Source of the DNA: Serpula lacrymans var. lacrymans S7.9
Taxonomy: Eukaryota > Basidiomycota > Agaricomycetes > Boletales > Serpulaceae
Length of the DNA stretch: 64,000 nt
Assembly (NCBI RefSeq): GCF_000218685.1
Contig: NW_006763300.1
Span: 703,360 to 767,359, forward strand
Direction: 5' to 3'
A program made the translations under genes and the position numbers. The notes below the pieces were generated by a model, which saw nothing but the letters and a program-made list of their open reading frames with translations, did not search any database and was not told the origin of the DNA. Positions 1 through 10,979 of the stretch are shown here, in pieces (the first letter of the stretch is position 1; each line of letters opens with the position of its first letter).

Positions 1-474
1 TGATATTATAGCTGGAGACTTGACTAAGAACATACAAATACGTACATCGACGATGTGGGTGGGTAACGGGATCGAACTCGGCCATGACTGAAGGGCACTC
101 CAGTTATAGTGGTTATAGTGGAATAGTTGGACGTGACGGCAGATCTCTGATAAGACGGATGGGATAAATCAAAAGGGAAATACACTGTTCGTCTAACCTT
201 TATGATTATTATATGTTATCGCTTTGACATCAGTCTTGAGATTATCTTTCATCGGTGAGAGTTTCCTTTTTCTGCGGAAACCCGTAAATCCGAATTGTGA
301 ATGATCACAAGATATGAAATCCACCCACGTGCACCACCACATACACCTCGTTCGTGTTGTGGTAGGCCAAGCTGAAAATATGCAAATGGGTTCGTTTGGT
401 TTCGCGGTAGCTACAAGTACAGTATATTCATACATTCGTTTTTCAACTCTCAGCTTCGATGCAGAACACTTTTT
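1..474. other. Intergenic DNA downstream of the beta-glucosidase gene
   Basis: I see no gene here. Short open frames on both strands carry no recognisable domain. The stretch is the 3' flank of the minus-strand GH3 gene, whose stop lies at 475-477. Confidence 0.5.
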
Positions 475-3400
475 TCACAAGCCGCTCCAGGAGAAGGTCT
501 GTTTCAACTTGAAGCTGCCCTTAAGAGGAAGATCGTCGCTACTGGTGCCCACAAGTACGTGATATTCGCCCGCGTTTGCGTACCAGGCTTTCTTCGGCGT
601 ATTCCAGTACGATATGGCGTATTTGTCCAGGGATATTTTTACTGTCTGTGAAGTACCAGCTGCCAGGTCTCGTGCTTTAGCGAAACCTTTAAGCTGCAGG
701 GAGGGCGTAGTCAATCCAATATCTGGTAACGTTATGTAGAGCTGCACGACGCCAGAACCTGTCACTGATCCAACGTTGGCAATCGTAGCATTAACCGCCA
801 CGCTGAAAGACTCGTCATGTGAAGTGACAGCTGAAATAGACAAGTTGGACAACAAAAACTTCGTGTACGACAAGCCAAATCTAGATAGAGATGGTAGTCG
901 TAAAAACACATAGAAAGACTAGTTAGAAAATGTCATACCCAAATGGGAAAAGTGGCTTGATATTTCTGGCTTGATAATGCTTGTAGCCGACGAACAGATC
1001 CTCGCGATAATGAATTTGACCGTTTTCACTTTGCAAGTTCAGATATGACGGCATGTCTTCCATACAAGCCGGAAGGGTAAGCGACAATTTCCCGGATGGG
1101 TTGACGTCGCCGTAGAGGATATCAGCAAGAGCATTGCCAACCTCATTGCCAGAGTACCATGCTTGAACTATCCCATTGACATGCTGAACCCATGGCATAG
1201 CCACTGCTGATCCCTAAAAACAATATTTGTCAGGCTCAGTAGGAGATTGGAAGTTGGCATACTGACCGCTTGGATGCATACAACGGTATTTGGGTTCGCT
1301 TGACCGAGTTTCGCGATGAGCTCGTTTTGCCTGCCAGGCATATCTAACGTAGGTCTGTCGAAACCCTCGCTCTCCCACTCTGGCGTAAGACCTCCAACGA
1401 ACACCACCACATCGGATTTAGCTGCGAGAGCAATAGCGTCATTGATGGCCTTGTCAGGATCGATTTTTTCGGCGCCGCCTATCCTCTACAAAAAGTGAAC
1501 AAGTGTCGGATAATTGTGCATTTTGAACTGATAGAAGAACGCACTACTCCGCGCATGAGAGCGGGCTGAGAATTGCCTTTGTCGACTCCGTCGTCTTCAC
1601 TACTTGCCCCTACGGTATTAGTGTATTCCACTAACAATTCTACGGGGCTTCCGGCCTTGAGATTAACGGTAGCTTTCTCCTCAACAGTCCCTTGCCTGAA
1701 AGGATATGCTGTTAAAAGAGCCAAACGCCATCTAAAGAATATATGACAAACCCATAGAAGAAATCACCGGGTCGCTGATTCGTCCAGTTATCGATAGTTA
1801 GTTTGCCGTCGATCCATAGCTTTGCGCGACCAGCTACGGTCAGACCCAATTCGTATGCAGCTGTCTTGTCCATCGTTAATAAGCCCTTTAACTTTATCGT
1901 CCAGGTAGGTGTAAGGCCTGCCGGCAAGAAATCGTTCAACTTGATCCTCGTATCCTGAAGAACATATTCAGCGACTTGTTCCGTCGGGTTTCCTTGTGCA
2001 TCGTGTTTAAAAAACGCGCAAACCCATCCCGATTCGCCTTTGGGAGTCTTCAGATAACTTTCGAGAGTTGGGAGGTACTTGTGGGCTTGAAAGTGACATC
2101 AATCGAGTGTAAATAATGATGATTTGTGCAATTGATAAGCCTCACCGTAGCATCCCAATTCGTACTTAATATCAACCCCTTTTGGAGCATTCTGTACAAG
2201 ACCATCCCATGGCGTAACAACATAAGTTGGCTTGAGAGCAGCAGAACCACCTCCAGAGATCACGTTGCCCTTTGCATTGGGTCCGATTACGGCAATCTTC
2301 TTAACCTTGGTAGGGGTGATAGGCAAAAAATTACCCGTGTTCTTCAAGAGCACCATCCCATCACCCGCAAGCTTCCTACAAAACTTCCTCATCTCTGGCG
2401 AATCACGCGACCTCTCGGTACCATCGCCAAATACAATGTCAGGGTGGATTCGTGCCATTTTCTGAATGAATGTGAGCATTTTGTGAGCACGCTCGTCGAG
2501 GGTTGGCATTTTGAGTTTTTGCGACGAGAGACAATGCTGGATGAGGAAGGCTGTACGCCAACGAGGAGGTCCTGGCATTTCGAGGTCGAGGCCAGCGTTG
2601 ATTGACTGGTCTGTGCCGTAAACACCATGCCTGAAGGCAACCTATTATTTCAAAGAATAAAGTATTCAAGTACGAAAACGTACCAATCACTCATGATGAT
2701 ACCATCAAAGCCCCATTCTTTACGAAGGATACCATCTAGCAATTCTGGATTTTCTGAACAATGGACTCCATGCAATCGACCATACCTGATGACAACGTTA
2801 ATCAAAAGTCACATAAGAGCATGTGGGATGAACTGACGCAGTCATGAAAGACCATGGCTCCGAAAGTTTTTGGGCTAGCATAAAGCTGGTGCATATATGT
2901 CAGGACTTAACTTCCCAACTGGATAGAAGATATATTTACGGGTACAAGTAAATCTCACGAAGAGCTCTGTCTGACATAACAGATTCTGCAGCAGTACGTT
3001 CGCTCTCTTGGTCATTGGCGACAAAGTGTTTGATTGCTGAAGCAACGCCTCTTGACTGTAGGCCATTAATATAAGCAGCAGTCAGGGTACCTAACCAAAA
3101 GTCGGGGGCTAAGCAGCCTGCCTTTTCTTCACTTTGATAATGTGAATAGCGCACCTGAAAGATGGGGATCTTCTGAAAAGGACTCGAAGGCTCGACCACC
3201 GAGAGGTGTACGCTGTATATTGCAAGTAGGTGCCAGGAGAATAACCGAAGCCTTGAGCTTGGCCTCCTCTGCCAGAAAGACACCAACGTCGTGTATCAAT
3301 TCGGTGTCGAATGTAGAGGCCATTGAGGTCTCGCACTGTTAAACAGATAATGGTACACAATGCATTCTGAGGATCAATTGGCAATTATGCGTACGGGAAG

Positions 3401-3657
3401 GCACTGCGCGGGAGTGGAGAGGAAATGAGACGCTCCTCTAACACCCTAGTAAAAAACCTGGGTCAGCACCATACTGCTTGAATCTATATAAATACACGTA
3501 CATTTGGACCGTCACTCATCTTGAGCGCAGGGATTTTGAGACGCGGAATGGCATTAGTGTTCCACCAATTGGGTGCACCTAAAAGAGCAATCTTCTCGTC
3601 GACCTTTAGCTTGCTAACAAGCTCGTCGATGGGGGTTTCGAGGAATGAACGCGACAT
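475..3657 (-). CDS. GH3 family beta-glucosidase with PA14 domain
   Basis: Predicted to hydrolyse terminal beta-D-glucosyl residues (cellobiose and related beta-glucosides). Read on the minus strand, about ten exons join. The N-terminus (MSRSFLETPIDELVSKLKVD) leads into a GH3 TIM barrel with the nucleophile motif GFDGIIMSDW; its Asp codon is 2686-2688 and an intron follows at once. Next comes the second GH3 domain (KKIAVIGPNAKGNVISGGGS, near 2240-2310), then a PA14 insert (WIDGKLTIDNWTNQRPGDFF, about 1760-1830), and finally a C-terminal fibronectin III-like domain with an EYHVLVGTSSDDLPL tail near 490-570. The PA14 insertion is typical of the intracellular Kluyveromyces-type fungal beta-glucosidases. 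No signal peptide is visible, so a cytoplasmic enzyme is inferred. The start at 3657 was chosen because it gives the canonical N-terminus; an upstream in-frame start codon adds only unrelated residues. Confidence 0.9.
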
Positions 3658-4158
3658 AGTGAAAGGCAGCTGAGACTTCCATGAGAGAGACTGACAGGTC
3701 TTATAAGATGGCAAGCACGGAAACTTGTCGGGTTTGGGAGTGTCTGCTTGGGCTGAGTTTTACCGCGTGACCTCCAAGAATACAGACAGGTCTGAGAATA
3801 GGCTGGAGGAACCACCGAAAATCCAGCTGGACTGTAGCTAACCATAGTGCATTCAATTGCAAGTAAAGCTTCGTTCCTAGGTGGAGTCTCTAGAGGCAAT
3901 ACAGTATAAGCCGAAACTCGAAGATGTAATATTGTACAGTATTGACTGTTACCGCATACGTAATGTTAATGTGCTACTGTACATTTTTGCATGTCCGAGA
4001 TGAAACTGTCCATGTAACCAATCCGTCCCGGGTAATGTTAACAAACAAATGTCCTACAGGTCCCTCGCGGCGGTAGCCCAGAGTTATCCCTAATTACTGA
4101 GAGGGCGCAGGCTCAAGGTTCACTCGTAATGGATCGCTTCTCGCTGTGTGTTCCTCGG
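3658..4158. other. Intergenic between beta-glucosidase start and MLKL-like gene stop
   Basis: This 500-bp spacer should hold the promoter of the GH3 gene and the 3' end of the kinase-like gene, both on the minus strand. I found no gene and no clear TATA box. Confidence 0.4.
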
Positions 4159-6486
4159 TTACAGATCGTGTTCGTCGTAATAATCAGCGATGGCTTTAAC
4201 CTGAGTGTACACTTCAGCCATTGCTGGGCGATCGGCAGGTTCCCATGACCAGCATTTCAGCATTATGGACCACAGCTCATCGTTCAACCACAATTTGACC
4301 TCCGGTTCCTCTGGCCTCGGTGGGGTCAAACGTTCATTGACGACATCATTGACAACCGTGACATCACGCTTGCGATGCGCGAAGGGCCGTTTTCTTGTGA
4401 GGAGTTCCAACGCAGCCATGGCATAGCCATAGACATCACTGGCAGCTGTTATGTTGGGGTTTTCGTCCTGAATGAGCTCAGGAGCCAGCCATCGAGCGGA
4501 CCCTGCGGCTGTGAGGGTTGCTGATAGTGATCCACCTGTCACTTCTTCTATGACTTGAGTCAATCCGAAATCACAGATACAAACGACACCCTAGAAGATG
4601 AACGAGTTTAATGGCACTGAACGAACGGTTCCACATGTTTGAGATCCTCACGTTTGCTGATACAAGTATATTGCTCTGGTATCCTCGTCAGTACACAAAA
4701 GGAATATGATAACATGAAGACTCACGCATTTAACTATTGTAAAGATAGACAAGCCAATAAGAAAACATGAGAAAGACCTCAAATGCATGGTGCTCACTGT
4801 TGCCGTGAAATACTTTTTGGGCATGCAAATATGCAATTCCATTTGCAGCTTGCGTAAGCTAACACGGAAAAATTTGAGCCAACCCGAATGAGCCCCTGAT
4901 ACACATGCTTACCAGCCTTACTGGGTTCACGTCGGGGTTGTTGTTAATATACCTGGAAATGGTCAAACTCCTGCTCTTGAATATAAATGAAAAAAGCCAT
5001 ACATTAACACATTGCCGTGTTCTTGCCAAGGCGATACCTGAAGAAGAGCAGGTAAATGACGATACCGGCTATCCCAAAATTCCAACAACTTACAACATGT
5101 ATCGCACCATAATAGTTGGTTACGCCATAGAGAGTCAAGACATTTTCGTGCTTTAGTTTGGACCACACAGTAATTTCATGCTCGAAGCGCTAGCAATAAC
5201 GTCTTTACGTTAGCATTCCATATTGTATACAGGTTTCGCCTACTTTTTCAGCTTTCAAGAACTTGGAGTCAGCGTTCTCAATCATGCGAAGGCATTTGAG
5301 AGCGACCTTTGATACCACCAAAAGGTGCCCATGAGAATCACGTCGCGCGCAAATAGGAGAGCTCAAAATATGTACCTTCACTCCTAACCAGGAACCTAAC
5401 CAAACGTCACTGTAAGGACCTCCAGCGACAGCCATATCACCTTCTCTTGTCACTTGACCATCCAAAATTTTGATTGAAGGAGCCATGCTTGTCAAACGCT
5501 GCAGATTCATGAGAGCTTGTTGAATCTGCAATTGCTCTGTCCGCGCTGGAGAGGGCGGTGGTGATGGTGGCCTTGCTCCAGGTCGCACCATAAATGATTC
5601 CTGAGGAAGGTTACTTTCTAATCGTATCATTTGCTGTGTAGAAAAGCGGCTATCAATAAGAAAGAAGCACTTTTAGGGAGTATGCAAAACCTACCTCTTG
5701 ACCAGCCCTCATGAGGTCCCGTGCCATGCTACCACCAGCCTGGTGGTTTTGGACTGCACGTGTAATCTCTTGCTGGTTAGTCAAAAGGTCAAGCAAGGTC
5801 TCTTTTATCCCTGCCGTGTGAGCTTGTATCATTTGCATCGTATGATGCTGATTCTTATGGATTATTAAATCGGAATCAAACTTGAAACATACAGAAATTA
5901 CATGAGGCAATACACAATAGCAAACTGGATACACGCACATTGAATTTCTTATACGCCCGATGGACCTCAGCAGAACAATAATCGAGGCCATCTTGGATTT
6001 GAGCCATTTTCACTTTGAATAATACTGTTAGGATGCACATTGACATAGGCCAGATAGCTTACGATAGCGCTCAAACTTGCTGTAGCTTGCAAATTTATGC
6101 GTGCGACCATTAACCATTTGTAGGACACTGTACTCGAAGATGAGAAGAAGAAAACTAGAACTGAGCGTATGCTTGCTTGCCCCATCACTTCATCTACCAC
6201 ATGGCCAATTTCTGTCCCTGCTAAACCGGTAGCATGGTCACTGATGACATTCAACAGAAGATTACAGTCTTGAGCAAGTTGTTTTGCCTTTTTCTGCGAT
6301 CCATCTGAGCCTTACAGTGATGTTGCGAGTTACCAGCCCATGACTCACCTTATGAACTACCACTTGATTGCATGCATTAGTGATGCCTTGAATCACCGTA
6401 GCAGCAGCTTGGACGTATGGTACGCCACATAAAGATCCTGCGATTTCCAAAGCGCCGATAGTTGGAGAGACGAAAGAGGCAAACAT
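4159..6486 (-). CDS. MLKL-like protein: N-terminal four-helix bundle plus TKL-type (pseudo)kinase
   Basis: Start at 6486 (MFASFVSPTIGALEIAGSL), stop at 4159-4161, with many short introns. The N-terminal ~230 residues resemble the MLKL N-terminal four-helix bundle and brace: a hydrophobic first helix, KKAKQLAQDCNLLLNVISDH, a basic segment reading HKFASYSKFERY, IQDGLDYCSAEVHRAYKKF, then a helix rich in Gln and Thr. A TKL-type kinase domain follows. The glycine-rich loop reads GGPYSDVWLGSW and the beta-3 strand VALKCLRM, so the ATP lysine is kept. The catalytic loop, assembled over an 8-nt microexon at about 4726-4733, reads HGNIKCSNILVSANG. CDFG follows, then SARWLAPE. The usual catalytic Asp (HRD/HGD) is therefore Asn (codon 4799-4801), so this is a predicted pseudokinase. 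Animal MLKL uses such an architecture in necroptosis; a membrane-permeabilising cell-death role here is inference. Confidence 0.72.
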
Positions 6487-7022
6487 TGTGAGTGCACAAA
6501 TGTGAGCGGGGGAGAATCTGGCACAGCTCCAGCGAACAAACGAAATGTGCAGTTTTTGTAGGTGACTGGAGACGCTAGAGGGATGGTGGACAATAGACGC
6601 TCCGGCTTGCAGGTCCCCATGTTAGGCGACGTTTACTGCGTTCTTTTCCCAGTATAGTTTATAGATTTGGACATGAGGCTTCTTGAGTGATATAGAAGGA
6701 ACAATGGAAACAGACCACAGCATCGTAGGGGTGATTTATGGATATTTAAGCCGACACAGCACTGGAACTAATTTGTTGCACAGGTGCCAAGAAAGCACCG
6801 CAAACTGCGTTGCTCATATGCAGGACTAGTGGAGTATCAGAACATTTCTGAGATATCAGAATACTTCTGTAATACTTCTGAAGAAAGTCAGTACAGCCAA
6901 AAGTGGGGTGCACGTGCCCTCTGAGAGCCGACAAATGACCTAACAGGCTGTGGCGGGGTGTAACAAGCATTTCATCCTGCCACTGGCACAATTCAATACT
7001 ACTGCACAAAAGTCAACGGCAT
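6487..7022. promoter_or_regulatory. Divergent intergenic region between MLKL-like gene and ING-family gene
   Basis: The 536 bp separate two divergent start codons (6486 minus, 7023 plus), so both promoters must lie here. An AT-rich stretch around 6835-6890 contains repeated 'atttctgagatatcagaat'-like units (acttctg/atttctg three to four times). No TATA box could be assigned with confidence. Confidence 0.4.
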
Positions 7023-8657
7023 ATGTCTCTTAGACCTCGCAAACGGAGGCGTTCTCAGGCATTTGAAAATGGCGTACAAGAGCGCACCGAAAACAACAAC
7101 ACAGCAGTCGAAAACACCACCGAATCACCCACCGAAACTCAAGGAAAGATTGAAGGATTAACTGGAGATCCTAAGCAAGATCTTGATATCTGGGACGCAT
7201 TTAAAGAGGAACACTATGAAAGTGCGCTGTGTTCTTGTACTTTTCATTCGGACTGATCTCATGTTCTTCTATTACAGTCATAGAACAATTACCGCTTTCC
7301 CTCCATCGACAGTATGTTCTGTTGAAGGAACTCGATGGACAAGCACAGGGTCAGTCAATATAACATCGACATATATTTGTATTCCTCTCTGCTAAACTAA
7401 ACAAATCTTCTAAAAGCCTACAATGTGGAGTTGTTGGCCTCTGTACTTGACTATATTGCCCTTCGCAGAACATATGCAGCTCGTTCCAAGCCCACTCATA
7501 CTACAGGACCCATCCAACATTCCCCGGCTAGTCATTCTGCACAAGCCAAACCTTTCGATCCTTCATCTGACCCTTCAGTGTCCCGCTCACCTGAAAAGAC
7601 GCCATCTACGTCTGAGTTACCTCGCATTGACACCGAGATGACAACTCTCTTCAGTCCTCGACAACCTGATAATGATATCCGGTTCCGAGCTACGCCTTCG
7701 TCCATACCTCTCACGTCTACGTCCGCATCCACTGCTGCTGGTCCAAAAGACACGCGAAGCCTTTTGGTTCGTATCGCTCAACTATCAGAAGAGACCTTGA
7801 AAGCCTCTGAAGAGAAGGTCAATCTTGCCCAAGCCGCTTATGAATCTGTGAGTACATCCTTTGCTTGGTTTTGCGTCTGAAATTTATCATTGGCCAGGTA
7901 GATAGGCACATTCGACTGTTTGATCAAGCCATTAAGGAGCAAGAGGCTTCCATTTCGCTTGGTGTCCGCGCGGGAACTCATCTTGCCCCAATATTACTTC
8001 CCGACCTCGTAGTGCCCAGATGGGCTCGACCTTCTCGCATAGAACATAGTCCTGTGCCTTCACTCTCCCCTGAGGATGAACTGGTGCCACAACCAACCGA
8101 AACGGTAGTCAACGAGCCACCCTCTGATCATGGACCATCGCTAGGAATTATATCCTCAGATGCACCATCAGAGCTGCCCCCCACGCGAAAAACACCAAGA
8201 AAGAAAGGCAAAAAGACTCTGGACAAGAAAGTTGACGATAGTGTTCCCTTGGCACCTCGGGCCCGTACGATCCGATCCTTGAAGCTGAGAGTGCCGGCGC
8301 AAGCGCCCGAACTTGTTGTTCGTCTACCACCTACAGTGCCAGATGATCCTCAGGAGCAGAGATATTGTTATTGCAATCAAGTTTCATACGACACGGTACG
8401 TAGTTCTATATTCTCTTCAACGCTCAACATTCATTCATTCGTTGGCTATATGATTCAATAGATGGTTGCATGCGATAATCCTGGCTGCAAAATTGAATGG
8501 GTATGTCATATTTTCAATCGGTTTGCTTTCTACCACATCTGAGTATTTGAAATCGCAGTTCCATCTATCTTGTCTTGGATTAAAACACGCTCCAAAGGGA
8601 AAGTGGTTTTGTCGTGATTGTAAACCAAGAAATATTCAGAAAGGAAAAGGAAGATAA
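7023..8657 (+). CDS. ING-family PHD-finger chromatin protein
   Basis: This gene encodes an inhibitor-of-growth (Yng/Pho23/ING) type subunit of histone acetyltransferase or Rpd3-type deacetylase complexes. Six exons join cleanly: 7023 to about 7218, ~7278-7349, 7417-~7848, ~7898-8398, and two short exons encoding the PHD finger. The N-terminus has a basic stretch (RPRKRRR) and then the ING helical segment (YVLLKELDGQAQ, LLASVLDYIALRRTY). The middle is Ser/Pro-rich with a basic patch (KTPRKKGKKTLDKK). The C-terminal PHD reads YCYCNQVSYDTMVACDNPGC, then KIEWFHLSCLGL and WFCRDC. That is the C4HC3 zinc pattern with the ING-type spacing and the DNPGC signature that reads H3K4 methylation. Which ING paralogue it is cannot be decided from sequence alone. 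Stop TAA at 8655-8657. Confidence 0.9.
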
Positions 8658-8818
8658 TATTACAGATTATAATACAATACGATATATTTATTTGAGATGT
8701 ATTACAGGGCATTACCAGGTATTGTAAATCATAATAATATTATTACTCTCTTCCATGTCCGAATTTCCTTGAGCAAAAAGTCCTCATATATATTTGTCCC
8801 TTTATGATCACAGAGCAA

Positions 8819-10550
8819 CTAGTCGTCGGAAACCCTCATGTTGAGCTTGTTTGCAAGTGTCTCCATATACACCTCTGAATGAGATGTAGGTGAACAGGAA
8901 GAGACAAGAAGTGATAGAAACCAACCTGTCTCGTGTCGCAGTTTCCAATATTCAGTAAGCAGTTGATTCAACTCAGCTTCACTCTTTTTCAGATGTTCTG
9001 CTATCTGCATTATAGGTGTATCAGCACTAGTGCAAAACTAAGAAAGATTAAGATTGTGTGTACCTTGGTCTCGTAGTCGTCTGCCTCTGCACGGAGTTCC
9101 TCGAGCTGCTTGTCATTATCACGTCGATCGACGACCATCTCCTCATATTCTGCTTGAAGACGTTCGATAGTCTGTTGACTGGCTGCACGTTTCTCCTCTG
9201 CATGTCGCTGAGCTCGTTCAAGTTTGTCCTGCGCATTAGTTAGTTGTTTGTAAACACGCTAAAAATAAGTTATGTATCAGATGGATTGAATATTGAAAGC
9301 GTGAATATGAATTTACTTCTTTTTTCATCTGCAACTCGCTGCGTTCAATATTCTTGTACTCAAGATTGTCTCGCAGGTCAGCTAGTTCCTTCTGGGATAA
9401 CTCCAAGACATTCGTTTCTTTTTCGATGGTCTGAAGTTGTTCGACACATGAACGGACTTCCTAAAATGTGAGAAGAAGTTCGTTAGTGGAAACTCACAAA
9501 GGAGCAGATATGATGAGAAGAAATTTGACCTTTTCTATATTTAAAAGGGCAGTAATTTTGGCCTGAAGATCGCGTGCTTTCGCTTCATTGAGAGCAGCTG
9601 TCTTCCTATCGTCAATAGCCGTGACGCCCATGGCAGTAATGTTGCGCTTTATACGCTCGGGTGATTGTACGATTCGTGATCTTGTGCGCGAAATGGAGTC
9701 CATAAGCAGAGCAGTATCCGAACTTATGTTTTCTTTCCGATGGATAACGGCAGATTTTTCTATCTTCAAAGTCTCAATGTCCTTCACCACTGACGTTTGT
9801 ACTTCCTTCGTTGCCATGAGATGGGCGGTGATGGCAGCATTCTCCTGTCGTATCTCGTCACATTTAGGTTCATTCTTAGCCCGCTTAGCCCTGTGAACAA
9901 ATCAAAAGAAAGCAGAGATAAATACTAGAAAGTGACATACGTTATGGCAGCAAGTTCGCGTTGAATGTGAACGACCTCTTGTGCAACTTGTTCGCGCTCT
10001 TCGATGAGGGTAGCGGATTTTTCACGCAGCGCACTGATGTAAGGGGTACATTGTTCAGAGAACTTCACGAAATTGATGAAGGCAGATAATATAAAGCGAG
10101 TTCGTTCTGGGTCAGGCATATACAGGTCCTTTGCGCTGAAGTCCAGTATCCGTGCAGAGTTGGCAAAGCGTGTCCTGGGATAACTGATATTAATTTAGAT
10201 CGACGGAAACAGTAGCCAGGGTCATTACAAGTGGTAGAGCAGAATATTATGGGATATGCTTCCAGAATAGACGTCCTACGTATGATGTTAAAGGCATAAA
10301 TACGAAAGCAAGGTGAGTGGGAACGTACAGGATTAGCATCATCCAGAGAAGAGAGAACGCGCTGGACTGGATCATGCAAAGAGTTATACGAGAGCGAGGT
10401 AACCTGTTCCAGACAAGCCGTGTAAACTGTAGCGACAAAATCAGAGGATGGTCTGACGAGCTGCTCGTTGCTGACAGATAAGCCCCATCCTGACAGAGCG
10501 GCCATGATCTCTGTGACGGACATATTGGGGAACCAATACTGGCCCGACAT
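8819..10550 (-). CDS. NUF2: Kinetochore protein Nuf2 (Ndc80 complex)
   Basis: Nuf2 is part of the four-protein Ndc80 complex that couples kinetochores to spindle microtubules. The start at 10550 gives MSGQYWFPNMSVTEIMAALS followed by GWGLSVSNEQLVRPSSDFVA. This is the characteristic Nuf2 calponin-homology start, with FPN, an EI helix and the L-x-x-P-x-x-x-V motif. Beyond about residue 150 the protein is long, charged and heptad-like (for example LAAIQRELQVVHIEQAVQ-type helices at 9925-10120 and the QIAEHLKKSEAELNQLL C-terminus), as expected of the coiled coil. About eight introns interrupt it; the last lies at about 8875-8930. Stop at 8819-8821. It is divergent from the RecQ helicase gene and shares its promoter region. 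Confidence 0.88.
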
Positions 10551-10979
10551 CCTGATTGAATATGTTTTTTTGCGACTTTGAAACGTGTTTTGAAAAGATA
10601 GACGCGTTTTCGCCTTGTACGATCAGGATACTTGACGGTATTTGGTCACCAGTCGCGACAAAGTACTGGATGAGTAGTACACGCAGTCACGCGTTCTCCT
10701 TGGTTCACGTGCTCTTAGACTGTCACGGGTTAGCTAGCCGCTGGCTTTCAAGCCTTCCTCAATCCGGAGGAATCGTCCATTGACAGTTTCTAATCCTCTT
10801 CTTCCTTTACCCACAACTCTGATACAGAAGACATCGATAACAACAAGATTCGGATACGATTGAGAGCCGGTCGCGAGCACCATTGTATGCACCTTGGATC
10901 TGACCAGAACAGCCTGCAGGACTAGCCTCGCTTCGAGTCGTCGCGTCACTTTTGCCAGTGAATTGGATTTTGAGGTATA
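10551..10979. promoter_or_regulatory. NUF2/RecQ divergent promoter with two ACGCGT (MCB-type) motifs
   Basis: The 429 bp between the divergent start codons hold two copies of the palindromic hexamer ACGCGT, at 10602-10607 and 10689-10694. ACGCGT is the MluI cell-cycle box bound by MBF (Mbp1/Swi6-type) in ascomycete yeasts, and it drives G1/S genes. Its use in this fungus is inferred. Confidence 0.5.

Noticed and set aside
60..85. tRNA B-box-like sequence (GAGTTCGATCCC on the minus strand)
   Set aside because: The flanking bases do not form a T-stem, and no A box or acceptor stem lies at the right distance.
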